DNA from: Candidatus Avimonas merdigallinarum
Lineage (GTDB): Bacteria > Bacillota > Clostridia > Oscillospirales > Acutalibacteraceae
Length of the DNA stretch: 45,565 bases
Reading direction: 5' to 3'
Assembly (NCBI GenBank): GCA_904377855.1
Contig: CAJFGS010000024.1
Location: 14,881-60,445 of the forward strand
The notes below the pieces were generated by a model. It was not told the origin of the DNA and did not search any database. It saw only the letters and a list, made by a program, of their open reading frames with translations. The translations under genes were made by a program, and so were the position numbers. Below, in pieces: positions 1 through 9,431 of the stretch. The stretch's first letter is position 1; each line of letters starts with the position of its first letter.

Positions 1-182
1 CGTTGCCATCCCGTTCCCCCCGAAAATCCCTTGCCCGCCAAAAGGGCGGCGCGCATTTTGCGCCGGGGCGCAAAAACGGGATTTTCCCCCGCCGTGGGAC
101 AGACGTTGCCATCCCGTTCCCCCCGAAAATCCCTTGCCCGCCAAAAGGGCGGCGCGCATTTTGCGCCGGGGCGCAAAAACGG
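1..182. repeat. Direct repeat, 79 bp unit, 103 bp period
   Basis: Bases 1-79 and 104-182 are identical; the 24 bases between them are unique. Each unit carries small dyads (CCGCC-aaaag-GGCGG and GCGC-atttt-GCGC). The first copy starts at the first base of the window, so the array may continue to the left. Bases 183-275 hold no further repeat. The short open frames across the repeat have no ribosome site and no recognisable product; I regard them as chance. The repeat lies directly before the tilS-hpt-ftsH genes. Confidence 0.85.
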
Positions 183-275
183 AAAGCATTCCGACGGGAA
201 TTCTCTATCATCGGCTGCGGCTATGATGCGGCAGCCGATCGCTTTTGTAAATCCCCTGGATAAGGAGGACGCCGC

Positions 276-1715
276 ATGACAAACGATCGCCGGCCGGACG
301 GCCTTGCACAAAAAGCGTTGGCAGCTATCCGGCGGGAAAGGCTGCTGGCTCCGGGGGATACCGTGCTGGTCGCCCTGTCGGGCGGGGCCGATTCCATGGC
401 GCTGCTGCATGTTTTGCTGGCGCTGCGTGTCCCGCTGAAGCTGGCGGGGATCGAGGCGGCGCACGTGCATCACGGCCTGCGGGGGGAGGAGGCCGACCGG
501 GACGAGCGCTTTGTGCGGGAGGCTTGCCGTAACCTTTCGGTCCCGCTGTCCGTGCTGCATGCGGACGTCCGGGCGCAGGCGAAGCAGAACGGGCAGGGGC
601 TGGAGGAAGCCGGCCGCCATATCCGGTACGCGTATTTCGCCGAGCTGGCCGCAAAATCCGGGGCGGTTGTGGCGACGGCCCACACCCTCAGCGATCAGAT
701 GGAGACGGTGCTGCTCCATCTGGCAAGGGGCTGCGGGCTGCGCGGGCTGTGTGGGATTCCCGCACAGCGCCCCCTCCCTCTGGCGGGAGCGGCGGGGGAC
801 GGCCCGCCAGAGGCACGGCTCATCCGCCCGCTGATCGACTGCACCCGCAGCGAAATCGAGGAATACTGTACCAGACAGGGGATTGCCTTTGTGACCGACA
901 GCACCAACCGGGAGGACAGCTACGCCCGCAACCGGATCCGCAGCAGGGTTGTGCCGGAACTGGAGAGGCTGAATCCCGGCCTGCCGGCTGCGTTTGCGCG
1001 CATGACCAGGCGGGTGAGGGAGGATGCGGATTATCTGGAGGGGCAGGCGTCCGAAGCGCTCTGCGCGGCCAGGCGGGAGGATGGCCGGGGCGGATATGAC
1101 CGCAGCCGGCTGCGCGGCCTGCCCGCCGCCCTGCGTTCCCGTGCGCTGCGGAAGCTCGCAGGGCCGGCAGGCCCGGGCTTGTCCGAAGCGCAGGTGGAGG
1201 CGATGGAGCACTGCCTGCAAGCGAGCGGCGCCGTCTCCCTGCCCGGCGGGCTGCAATTCCGGGCGGAGCGGGAAAGGGCCTGGATACAGCCTGCCGACGC
1301 TGTAAAAAGCGGCATGCTTCCGGCAGAAATCCGGGTACAGCCGGGAATTTCCTTTGCGTTTTATGGCAGAATAACCATGCCGAAGCTGCTTCCTTTGGAG
1401 GAATATGAAAAGGAATCGAAAATTCACAAAAACTTATTAAAATATGCACTGAACTATGATAAGATATCAGGGTACGCAGCCGTACGCTCCCGCCAGCCGG
1501 GGGATTTCTTTCATCCGGCAGGGCGGGGCGTGGGAAAAACGCTGAAAAAACTGTTCAACGAAGCCGGCGTCCCGGCGCAGGAACGGGAGCGGATCCCGGT
1601 GCTCTGCGATCGGCAGGGGATCGTGCTGGTCGGCGGCTTTGGCTGCGACGAACGGGTGCGGATTACTCCGGATACGCGGCAGGTTCTGGTTTTGAAACCG
1701 TTGGAAGCAGAATAG
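276..1715 (+). CDS. tilS: tRNA(Ile)-lysidine synthetase
   Basis: Predicted cytosolic enzyme that attaches lysine to C34 of the CAU-anticodon tRNA(Ile) with ATP, so that the tRNA reads AUA and is charged with isoleucine. The N-terminal PP-loop pyrophosphatase motif SGGADS is at about residues 35-40. A histidine-rich AHVHHGLRG segment follows, then the central linker and a C-terminal TilS domain with PGDFFHPAGRGVGKTLKKLF. The length of 479 residues fits the Firmicutes family (about 470). The ATG at 276 follows a GGAGG-type site (ATAAGGAGGACGCC). Next comes hpt after 41 bases, the conserved Firmicutes order tilS-hpt-ftsH. No promoter is obvious, so transcription may start left of the window. Confidence 0.96.
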   Translation: MTNDRRPDGLAQKALAAIRRERLLAPGDTVLVALSGGADSMALLHVLLALRVPLKLAGIEAAHVHHGLRGEEADRDERFVREACRNLSVPLSVLHADVRAQAKQNGQGLEEAGRHIRYAYFAELAAKSGAVVATAHTLSDQMETVLLHLARGCGLRGLCGIPAQRPLPLAGAAGDGPPEARLIRPLIDCTRSEIEEYCTRQGIAFVTDSTNREDSYARNRIRSRVVPELERLNPGLPAAFARMTRRVREDADYLEGQASEALCAARREDGRGGYDRSRLRGLPAALRSRALRKLAGPAGPGLSEAQVEAMEHCLQASGAVSLPGGLQFRAERERAWIQPADAVKSGMLPAEIRVQPGISFAFYGRITMPKLLPLEEYEKESKIHKNLLKYALNYDKISGYAAVRSRQPGDFFHPAGRGVGKTLKKLFNEAGVPAQERERIPVLCDRQGIVLVGGFGCDERVRITPDTRQVLVLKPLEAE

Positions 1716-1756
1716 AGGGCGGACAGGAGGACGGCCGCTGGAAAGGACGGAAAAGC

Positions 1757-2302
1757 ATGGCTATGAAGGACGATATCGCTGAGGTACTGTTTACCGAACA
1801 GCGGCTGGCCGAAATTGTAAAAGAAATGGGCGAACGCATCAGCCGGGATTATACGGGGAAAAATCTGGTCATGATAAGTGTGTTGAAGGGTTCGCTGATT
1901 TTCATGGCGGATTTGATGCGGGCGGTTACCATTCCGTGTTCGATTGATTTTCTGTCGGTTTCCAGCTACGGCTCCGGCACCACCACGACCGGCGAGGTGC
2001 GGATCCTGAAGGATCTGGACACTTCGCTGGAGGGCAAGGACGTGCTGGTGGTCGAGGATATCCTGGATTCGGGCGTCACCCTTTCGTTCCTGCTGAAAAA
2101 CCTGTCGGCCCGGCATCCGAACAGTATCCGCCTGTGCACGCTCCTGGATAAGCCGGAGCGGCGGCGGGTGGATATCCGCCCGGATTACGTGGGCGCGCAG
2201 GTGCCGGATCGGTTTATCGTGGGATACGGACTGGATTATGCGGAAAAATACCGCAACCTTCCCTATATCGGCGTGCTCAAGCCGGAGGTATACGCCGGCT
2301 GA
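1757..2302 (+). CDS. hpt: Hypoxanthine phosphoribosyltransferase
   Basis: Purine salvage enzyme that converts hypoxanthine (and usually guanine) plus PRPP to IMP/GMP in the cytosol. Its 181 residues are the usual length. The PRPP-binding loop VVEDILDSGVTL lies at about residues 98-109, and the flexible loop SYGSGTTTTGEV at about 70-81. The start ATGGCTATGAAG follows GGAAAGGACGG. It lies between tilS and ftsH; in Bacillus the same three genes are neighbours and HprT is reported to work with TilS and FtsH. I see only the order, not an interaction. Confidence 0.96.
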   Translation: MAMKDDIAEVLFTEQRLAEIVKEMGERISRDYTGKNLVMISVLKGSLIFMADLMRAVTIPCSIDFLSVSSYGSGTTTTGEVRILKDLDTSLEGKDVLVVEDILDSGVTLSFLLKNLSARHPNSIRLCTLLDKPERRRVDIRPDYVGAQVPDRFIVGYGLDYAEKYRNLPYIGVLKPEVYAG

Positions 2303-2360
2303 GGCTTTGGAGCCGGCAGAGTTTTTGCCGCTGCCAGCGGCGTAAAGGAGTGGATGAATT

Positions 2361-4349
2361 TTGGAATCCAACAACAACGATTTCGGGAAAATCATACGGA
2401 ACGTCGGATTGATTATCGGTATTCCGCTGCTGATTATGATTGCGGTATGGCTGGTGATGGATACCCGCACCACGACGGATAAGACGCAGTATTCGGATAT
2501 CATCGCGTATTTCCAGGACGATAAGGTGGAAAAATTCGATCTGGATTTGGGGAGCGGCACGCTGCTGCTCACCCTGCGGCAGGATTACCGCCAGGATCTC
2601 AACGGCGACGGTGCGGTGGACGACCGGGACGTCATCCGGTATTCCGTCCCGAATGTCAGCGTTTTCCTGGAAGATATCCGGGAAATGGTGAATACCCATA
2701 ACGCCGAAAATCCGGACAATCGGATTACCTACAATTACCAGCCGGTTGACGAAATGCCCTGGATCATCAACCTGCTGCCCTCCCTGCTGATCATCGTGTT
2801 CTTTATCATCATGTGGGTGATGATGCGCCGTTCCCTGAATTCCATCGATGGCGGCAAGGCCATGGGCTTCGGCAAGGCGCGGATTAAGCAGCCGGTGGAC
2901 GAGAAACGGAAAACCACCTTTGCCGACGTAGCCGGCGCGGACGAGGAAAAGGAAGAACTGCGGGAAATCGTAGACTTTCTGAAATCCCCCAAGAAGTTTA
3001 AGGAACTGGGCGCCCGCGTCCCCAAGGGCGTGCTGCTGGTGGGCCCTCCCGGTACCGGTAAAACCCTGCTGGCCCGCGCGGTGGCAGGCGAGGCCGGGGT
3101 CCCGTTCTTCTCCATTTCCGGCTCGGATTTTGTGGAGATGTACGTCGGCGTGGGCGCGTCCCGCGTCCGCGACCTGTTTGATCAGGCGAAGAAAAATTCC
3201 CCCTGTATTATCTTTATCGACGAAATCGACGCGGTCGGCCGTCAGCGCGGCGCCGGCCTCGGCGGCGGGCACGACGAACGGGAGCAGACCCTGAACCAGC
3301 TGCTGGTGGAGATGGACGGCTTCGGCGCCAACGAAGGGGTCATCATGATCGCCGCAACCAACCGGCCGGATATCCTGGATCCGGCGCTGATGCGCCCGGG
3401 CCGCTTTGACCGCCAAATCGTGGTGAATTATCCGGACGTCAAGGGCCGGGAGGAGATTTTGAAGGTGCACGCCCGCGGCAAGCCCCTGGCGCCCGATGTG
3501 GACCTGTCGGTTATCGCGAAATCCACCGCCGGCTTCACCGGCGCGGATCTCGAAAACCTGCTCAATGAAGCGGCGCTGCTTGCCGCGCGCAAAAGCCTGC
3601 ATTCCATCACGATGCCGGAAATCGAGGAAGCCACCATTAAGGTGGTGATGGGTACGGAAAAGCGCAGCCATGTCATCAACGACAAAGAAAAGAAGCTGAC
3701 CGCCTATCACGAGGCGGGCCATGCGGTGGTGACCTACTATTCACCGACGCAGGATCCGGTGCATCAGATTTCGATTATCCCCCGCGGCATGGCAGGCGGC
3801 TATACCATGAGCCTGCCGGAGCATGACAAGTCCTACCGGCTGAAAAAAGAGATGCTGGAGGATATCCAGGTCCTTCTCGGCGGCCGTGTCGCGGAGGCGC
3901 TGGTGCTGGATGATATCTCGACCGGCGCGTCCAACGATATCGAGCGGGCGACCGAGACCGCCCGGAACATGGTCATCAAATACGGCATGACCGAGAAGCT
4001 CGGGCCGATCCTGTACGGTTCTTCCGATTCCAACGAGATTTTCCTGGGCCGCGATTTCGGCCATACCCGCAACTATTCGGAAGAGGTGGCCGCCAAGATC
4101 GACGAGGAGATCCAGTCGATCATCACCTCCGCCTATGCGGAAACGGAGCGGAAGCTGACCGAGCATATGGATAAGCTGCATACGGTTGCGCAGTACCTTT
4201 TCCATCACGAGAAGCTGGACGGCGATCAGTTTGACAAGCTCATGAAGGGGGAAACCCTCCCGGAGGCGGATGGGGTGCCGGCAATGCCGGAGGTCCCTTC
4301 GGTGGAAGAAATCCCGGTGGAAAACCCGGACGGAGAGGTTGAGCATTGA
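2361..4349 (+). CDS. ftsH: ATP-dependent zinc metalloprotease FtsH
   Basis: Membrane-bound AAA+ protease that degrades misfolded membrane proteins and selected regulators. In order: a membrane helix at about residues 14-32, an extracytoplasmic domain, a second helix at about 130-152, Walker A GPPGTGKT at about 228-235, Walker B FIIDEID-type IFIDEID, the second region of homology ending in RPGRFDRQ, and the zinc site HEAGH at 450-454. Length 662 matches the family. The start is TTG at 2361, ten bases after AAAGGAG (2344-2350); the nearby ATG at 2354 is out of frame. Unusual: the outer domain contains [12 protein letters not shown] (residues 79-90), a perfect dockerin/EF-hand-like calcium loop. 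The acidic C-terminus ([14 protein letters not shown]) is ordinary for the family. Confidence 0.97.
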   Translation: MESNNNDFGKIIRNVGLIIGIPLLIMIAVWLVMDTRTTTDKTQYSDIIAYFQDDKVEKFDLDLGSGTLLLTLRQDYRQDLNGDGAVDDRDVIRYSVPNVSVFLEDIREMVNTHNAENPDNRITYNYQPVDEMPWIINLLPSLLIIVFFIIMWVMMRRSLNSIDGGKAMGFGKARIKQPVDEKRKTTFADVAGADEEKEELREIVDFLKSPKKFKELGARVPKGVLLVGPPGTGKTLLARAVAGEAGVPFFSISGSDFVEMYVGVGASRVRDLFDQAKKNSPCIIFIDEIDAVGRQRGAGLGGGHDEREQTLNQLLVEMDGFGANEGVIMIAATNRPDILDPALMRPGRFDRQIVVNYPDVKGREEILKVHARGKPLAPDVDLSVIAKSTAGFTGADLENLLNEAALLAARKSLHSITMPEIEEATIKVVMGTEKRSHVINDKEKKLTAYHEAGHAVVTYYSPTQDPVHQISIIPRGMAGGYTMSLPEHDKSYRLKKEMLEDIQVLLGGRVAEALVLDDISTGASNDIERATETARNMVIKYGMTEKLGPILYGSSDSNEIFLGRDFGHTRNYSEEVAAKIDEEIQSIITSAYAETERKLTEHMDKLHTVAQYLFHHEKLDGDQFDKLMKGETLPEADGVPAMPEVPSVEEIPVENPDGEVEH

Positions 4350-4370
4350 GTCCGGATTTATAAGGCCAAT

Positions 4371-4407
4371 AAAAAGCAGGCGCTGCGGCCGCAGCGCCTG
4401 CTTTTTT
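4371..4407 (+). terminator. Intrinsic terminator after ftsH
   Basis: GC-rich hairpin, GCAGGCGCTGCGG pairing with CCGCAGCGCCTGC, flanked by an A-run and a run of six T. It lies 21 bases after the ftsH stop codon. Confidence 0.9.
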
Positions 4408-4446
4408 GCAGCCAAGGGCCACCCTCTTAGGGTGGCCCTTGGCTGC
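4408..4446. repeat. Second perfect hairpin after ftsH
   Basis: A 17-bp perfect stem with a 5-base loop: GCAGCCAAGGGCCACCC, then TCTTA, then the exact complement. It abuts the ftsH terminator but has no T-tract, so it may back up termination or stabilise RNA. Bases 4447-4519 show no feature. Confidence 0.7.
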
Positions 4447-4519
4447 TTCCACGGTTTGACGGCAGGCTCCCGGCGTCGCCCGCCTTTTGAGGGGAGTTGG
4501 AGTGGATAGAGGAAAGCAT

Positions 4520-4559
4520 AAAAGAAGTGGGAAGCCGATATACGGCGCCCCACTTCTTT
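4520..4559 (-). terminator. Terminator of ilvC
   Basis: Read on the minus strand, AAAGAAGTGGGG pairs with CCCACTTCTTTT across a loop of about 16 bases and runs into a T-rich tail. It begins 11 bases past the ilvC stop codon. Confidence 0.75.
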
Positions 4560-4570
4560 CGGATGCAAGG

Positions 4571-5602
<1,032 letters not shown>

Positions 5603-5607
5603 TTATG

Positions 5608-5644
5608 TTAACCCGCTGAGGTTAATATACTATCCAAAAGGATA
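5608..5644 (-). promoter_or_regulatory. ilvC promoter region with two dyads
   Basis: On the minus strand a -10-like TATATT (5624-5629) has only weak -35 candidates (TTGGTG at 15 bases or TTTGGT at 16). The dyad TTAACC-N6-GGTTAA (5608-5625) overlaps the -10. A second dyad, TATCC-aaaa-GGATA (5631-5644), fills the spacer. Both are possible operators; the regulator is unknown. Confidence 0.5.
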
Positions 5645-5673
5645 CACCAAAAAAGGGAAAATGAAAAGGGGGA

Positions 5674-6189
5674 TCAGCCCGCAACCTCTTGTTTTTTTAC
5701 TTTGCGGGTGGGGTCGGCGCCCTTTTCCAGCGCGATAATCCCGGTGCGGACGATTTCCTTGATGCCGTAAGGCCGCAGCAGCGCTTCCAGCGTCTCGGTC
5801 CGGTCGGCGGTGTCCGCGAATTCCAGCGTCAGGGTGGTGCGGGTGACGTCCACAATCCGGGCGCCCATGAGTTCGGAAATCCGCATGATGTCCTCCCGGT
5901 GCCCGGCGCCGGCGGTGACCTTGATAAGGCTGAGGGTGCGGGCGATGGTCTCGCTGGGGACCAGGGTCTTGACCTTGATGACCGGGATGAGCTTGTTGAG
6001 CTGCTTTTCCAGCTGCTCGACGACGTATTCGTCCCCGTCCACCACAATGGTCATGCGGGAAATGGTGGGATCCTCCGTCACACCGACCGCCAGGGAATCG
6101 ATGTTGAAGCCCCGCCGCGCGAACAGGCTGGATACCTTCGAAAGGACGCCTGCCTGGTTTTCGACCAGGACGGACATGGTGTATTTCAT
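5674..6189 (-). CDS. ilvN: Acetolactate synthase small subunit
   Basis: Regulatory subunit of acetohydroxyacid synthase; ACT domains bind valine and restrain the catalytic subunit. The N-terminal ACT domain covers about residues 3-75 (YTMSVLVENQAGVLSKVSSL), followed by the C-terminal small-subunit domain. Length 171 is typical. Start MKYTMSV was chosen for AAGGAGGG (complement of 6197-6204) a few bases upstream; longer in-frame readings run into ilvB. It starts 13 bases after the ilvB stop, so the two are surely co-transcribed and co-translated. Confidence 0.96.
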   Translation of the reverse strand: MKYTMSVLVENQAGVLSKVSSLFARRGFNIDSLAVGVTEDPTISRMTIVVDGDEYVVEQLEKQLNKLIPVIKVKTLVPSETIARTLSLIKVTAGAGHREDIMRISELMGARIVDVTRTTLTLEFADTADRTETLEALLRPYGIKEIVRTGIIALEKGADPTRKVKKQEVAG

Positions 6190-6202
6190 CGCGTATCCCT
6201 CC

Positions 6203-7834
6203 TTATAACGATGGATAGTCGGGGGGCACAACACATTCCAGCAGATAGGGGCCGTCCGTGCCCAGCATCTCGTCCGCCGCCTTTTCCGCCTCCTCATTGG
6301 AGGAAACCGAGCGGGCGGGGATCCCGTATGCCGCGGCAATCTTGACAAAATCCGGGCTGCCGTCGAGATAAACCGCGCTGTGGTTGCCTTTGTACTGGTT
6401 GTCCTGCAGCTCCCGGACCATGCCCAGCCGGGTATTGCGCATGACGACGATTTTCACCGCCAGGCCTTCCTGGCAGATGGTGCCCAGTTCCATCATGCTC
6501 ATCTGGAAGGAGCCGTCGCCGCAGACCGCGCAGACCTGCCGGCCCGGGGCAGCGGCTTTTGCGCCGACCGCGCAGGGGATGGAATACCCCATCGTCCCCA
6601 TTCCGCCCGAAGTAAGGAAGCGCCCCTCCCGGACGGCAAAATGGTTGGCCGACCAGATCTGGTTCTGCCCCACGTCGGCGCAGAGCACCGCGTCCGCGTC
6701 CATTTTTTCGCTTAACCGGCGCATAAACGTCTTGGGCTCTACAAAGCCGTCCACCGGCGGGATGGTTTTGGCGGCATACCGTTGTTTCCGGCCGGTCACC
6801 TGTTCCACCCATTCGGAAGGGGCCTGCCAGTCGGAAAGGCGGGCCAGTTCCGCCAGAACGCCCTTCAGATCCCCGACAATCGGGATGTGGGCAGGCATGT
6901 TTTTCCCGATTTCGGCCGGGTCGATGTCAATGTGGATGATCTTGGCCCGCGCGGCCACCTGCCCGGGCGCCGCCACCGCGCGGTCGCCTACCCGGGCGCC
7001 GGCCAGCACCAGCAGATCGGCGTCCCGCACCGCTTTATTAGCCGGGACGCAGCCATGGCTCCCCAGCATGCCGAGATTGAGCGGGTGGGCGGAGGGGAGG
7101 GCGCCGATCCCCATCATGGTGCAGACCACCGGCAGGCGGCACTGCTCGATGAGGGCGCGCAGCTCCCCCCGGGCGCCGGCGGAAAATACGCCGCCCCCGG
7201 CGCAGAGCACCGGGCGCTTGCTGGCCTTCAGCGCCTCGACCGCTTTTTTAATCTGCAGGCTGTGCCCCTGGGTGCGGGGCTTGTAGCCGATAATATCCAC
7301 CGGCTGGGAATAATCGAACTCAGGGATGGAGGCCTGCTGCATGTCGATGGGAATATCGATGAGCACCGGCCCGGGCCGGCCGGTGGAGGCGATATGGAAG
7401 GCCTCCTTGAACGCGCGGGGGATATCCCGGGCGCGCTTGATGATATAGCTGTGCTTGATGAAGGATTCCGCTGCGCCGGTGATGTCCGCTTCCTGGAATA
7501 CATCCCGGCCGAGCAGGTCGCTGCGGACCTGGCCGGTGATGACCACCAGCGGGATCGAGTCCATATAAGCCGAAGCGATGCCGGTCAGCAGGTTGGTGGC
7601 GCCGGGGCCGGAGGTGGCGATGCAGACCCCCACCTTGCCGGAAATCCGCGCATAACCGCTGGCGGCATGGGCAGCATTCTGTTCGGTGCGGACCAGGACG
7701 TGATGGATCCGGCTTTTTGTCAGCGCGTCGTAGAAAGGGCAGATCGCTGCTCCAGGATAGCCGAACGCGATTTCCACGCCCTCCCGTTCCAGACATTGTA
7801 CCATGGCGGCTGCTCCTGTGATCATGGAATCCAT
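6203..7834 (-). CDS. ilvB: Acetolactate synthase large (catalytic) subunit
   Basis: Thiamine-diphosphate enzyme that condenses two pyruvates, or pyruvate with 2-oxobutyrate, to open the branched-chain amino acid pathway. Visible are GYPGAAICPFYDAL near residue 25, the cofactor-activating glutamate in RTEQNAAHAASGYAR, the central FAD-type domain, and the ThDP/Mg motif starting GDGSFQMSMMELGTI followed by MRNTRLGMVRE. Length is 543 residues against the usual 550-570. The ATG at 7834 follows GGAAAGG; a second ATG three codons later is possible. A clear promoter lies at 7935-7963. The leader is only about 95 bases, too short for a T-box. Confidence 0.96.
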   Translation of the reverse strand: MDSMITGAAAMVQCLEREGVEIAFGYPGAAICPFYDALTKSRIHHVLVRTEQNAAHAASGYARISGKVGVCIATSGPGATNLLTGIASAYMDSIPLVVITGQVRSDLLGRDVFQEADITGAAESFIKHSYIIKRARDIPRAFKEAFHIASTGRPGPVLIDIPIDMQQASIPEFDYSQPVDIIGYKPRTQGHSLQIKKAVEALKASKRPVLCAGGGVFSAGARGELRALIEQCRLPVVCTMMGIGALPSAHPLNLGMLGSHGCVPANKAVRDADLLVLAGARVGDRAVAAPGQVAARAKIIHIDIDPAEIGKNMPAHIPIVGDLKGVLAELARLSDWQAPSEWVEQVTGRKQRYAAKTIPPVDGFVEPKTFMRRLSEKMDADAVLCADVGQNQIWSANHFAVREGRFLTSGGMGTMGYSIPCAVGAKAAAPGRQVCAVCGDGSFQMSMMELGTICQEGLAVKIVVMRNTRLGMVRELQDNQYKGNHSAVYLDGSPDFVKIAAAYGIPARSVSSNEEAEKAADEMLGTDGPYLLECVVPPDYPSL

Positions 7835-7934
7835 CCTTTCCGCTCCCGCTTTTCTACCCCGGCTTTCCGGAACCCTTCGCCGTCCGAAAAGCCGCGGGGC
7901 GCTTTAACGAAATAAATCGAGCGTTCTTTTTCTC

Positions 7935-7963
7935 ATTTTATCCCCGGTGAAATAAAAAGTCAA
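7935..7963 (-). promoter_or_regulatory. Promoter of ilvBN
   Basis: Minus strand: TTGACT (7958-7963), 17-base spacer, TAAAAT (7935-7940). The leader then holds a GC hairpin (CCCCG…CGGGG, about 7856-7900) with no T-run, so attenuation is not shown. Confidence 0.8.
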
Positions 7964-7977
7964 GACATTTTTGCTTG

Positions 7978-8523
7978 CTAAATCAAAAAAGCGTCGGGGG
8001 CGGATGGGGAAATCTGCACAATTTCCCGATGCATTTTTGCCGCGAGGCGGACGGTGTTGGCCGTTCCTCCGGGACTCCCGTCAAATACGGCGATCAGCCG
8101 GCGGGCGTGCTCCACCAGCCAGCGGTTGCGGATATGCATGCAGGACGGGGTGTACTGCGGGCAGACGCAGATCCGTCCGTCCGCCCGCGCCAGAAGGGAA
8201 CGGTATCTTTCCCGGTCCGGCTCTTTCCAACGGGCGTCCTGTTCGGGGCAGGGGATCACGGCGATCAGCCGGAACGGGCGGCCCTCCGCCTTCAGCGCCA
8301 GCACTTCCTCCGCCGCCAGGGTATCGGAGCCGAGCGCCATGCCGGACAGGAAGGTGTCGCAGCCGTCCCGCCCCGCCTGGAGGATCGCCCGCCGCAATGC
8401 CGCACTCAGCGGGGCGCAGGCGGCGGGGGACTGCCGGTATCCGGAGGGCAGCTTGCCCGGGCGGTGGCCGGTGAAAGCGCAGCAGCGCTCCCGCTCCCAT
8501 GAAGAAAGATCCAACGATTCCAA
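7978..8523 (-). CDS. YpsA-like SLOG-domain protein (DUF1273)
   Basis: Predicted member of the YpsA/DUF1273 family, a Rossmann-like SLOG fold thought to bind a nucleotide or related ligand; the role is unsettled. The hallmark CCAFTGHRPGKLPSG is near residues 14-28. A glycine-rich FLSGMALGSDTLAAE, an ALKAEGRPFRLIAVIPCPEQ strand region and a VEHARRLIAVFDGSPGGTANT nucleotide-loop-like region follow. I chose TTG at 8523 because GGGGAGGG lies 6-7 bases upstream and the residues before it are not family-like; the frame stays open to 8661. Length 181 fits the family. It stands alone, divergent from the acetyltransferase gene. Confidence 0.82.
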   Translation of the reverse strand: MESLDLSSWERERCCAFTGHRPGKLPSGYRQSPAACAPLSAALRRAILQAGRDGCDTFLSGMALGSDTLAAEEVLALKAEGRPFRLIAVIPCPEQDARWKEPDRERYRSLLARADGRICVCPQYTPSCMHIRNRWLVEHARRLIAVFDGSPGGTANTVRLAAKMHREIVQISPSAPDAFLI

Positions 8524-8620
8524 AAGACGTCCCTCCCCGATGTTGAAAAGTCTCCGGCGTTGTGTTAGACTGGAAAACGTTCCGGAGAAACGGTGAAAAA
8601 TTATAGAGTATATTTTCAAT

Positions 8621-8629
8621 AGTATACCA
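8621..8629 (-). promoter_or_regulatory. Possible extended -10 of the SLOG gene
   Basis: Minus-strand TGGTATACT in an AT-rich island (8593-8638) between divergent genes; no good -35 lies 17 bases upstream. I could not assign a plus-strand promoter for the acetyltransferase with confidence. Confidence 0.35.
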
Positions 8630-8708
8630 TATATTTCCCGGGCGGGACACCAATTTTTCAAAAAGCCGGTTCCCGGCGCCGCGCCGCCCGGTTCAGGAGG
8701 AGAAAACG

Positions 8709-9323
8709 ATGGAGTTACAGGAAATTTTGCAGCGCATGCAAAGCGGGAAACTCTATTACTGTACCGATCCCGAATTAATGAAAATCCAGGCGCAGTGCCT
8801 GGAGAAGCTGTATGAGTTCAACCAGACGCGGCCGTCGGAGCCGGAAAAGCGCAGCGCCATGCTGCGGGAGATGTTTGCGGAAATCGGGACGGACTGTTAT
8901 ATTGAGCCGCCTTTCCGCGCCAACTGGGGCGGGAAGCATGTGCATTTCGGGAATGCGGTATATGCCAATTTCAATTTGACGCTGGTGGACGACGGGGATA
9001 TCTTTGTCGGGGATAACGTGATGTTCGCGCCGAATGTGACCGTCATCTCCGCCACCCACCCGATCCATCCGGGGCTGCGCCGGAAGCAGGCGCAGTACAA
9101 CCTCCCGGTGGTGATCCGGGATAACGTCTGGATCGGCGCGGGGGCGCTCATCCTGCCCGGCATCACGATCGGGGAAAATTCGGTGATCGGCGCGGGCAGC
9201 GTCGTCACCAAGGATGTCCCGGCCAATGTGGTGGCGGTAGGGAACCCCTGCCGCGTCCTGCGGGAAATCAGCGAGCGGGACATGGAGTATTACCACAAGG
9301 GCTGGACGATCGATTTGGAATAA
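8709..9323 (+). CDS. Sugar O-acetyltransferase (maltose/galactoside type)
   Basis: Predicted acetyl-CoA-dependent O-acetyltransferase of the LacA/Maa group, acting on a sugar or glycoside in the cytosol. It has an N-terminal helical Mac domain (about residues 1-60) and a left-handed beta-helix of hexapeptide repeats (about 65-190), including VGDNVMFAPNVTVISATHP with the likely catalytic histidine, WIGAGALILPGITIG and VIGAGSVVTKDVP. Length 204 is slightly above the usual 185-200. The ATG at 8709 follows AGGAGGAGAAAACG. The substrate cannot be read from sequence. Confidence 0.9.
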   Translation: MELQEILQRMQSGKLYYCTDPELMKIQAQCLEKLYEFNQTRPSEPEKRSAMLREMFAEIGTDCYIEPPFRANWGGKHVHFGNAVYANFNLTLVDDGDIFVGDNVMFAPNVTVISATHPIHPGLRRKQAQYNLPVVIRDNVWIGAGALILPGITIGENSVIGAGSVVTKDVPANVVAVGNPCRVLREISERDMEYYHKGWTIDLE

Positions 9324-9387
9324 ACGGAGCGCCCTGCCCGCCCCCTTTGCACGGCGGCAGGCGGGGGACGGGCTTGGAGGACACACC

Positions 9388-9407
9388 GCGGCGGGGAGGG
9401 CCGCCGC
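9388..9407. repeat. Small hairpin before the DUF815 gene
   Basis: GCGGCGG-ggaggg-CCGCCGC followed by ATTTTCG. It could weakly terminate the acetyltransferase transcript; the T-tract is too poor for a firm call. Confidence 0.4.
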
Positions 9408-9431
9408 ATTTTCGAGAAAGGTCGGTTGACA

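Noticed and set aside
1-182. CRISPR array
   Set aside because: Two 79-bp copies with one 24-bp spacer, no cas genes, and unit too long.
3-279. Two overlapping small open frames at the left edge
   Set aside because: They run through the direct repeat, have no ribosome site and encode repeated low-complexity residues.
2277-3722. A 481-codon minus-strand frame opposite ftsH
   Set aside because: Same antisense effect; ftsH is fully intact.
7835-7970. T-box or leader-peptide attenuator before ilvB
   Set aside because: Leader of about 95 bases, no T-box motif, and its hairpin lacks a T-run.
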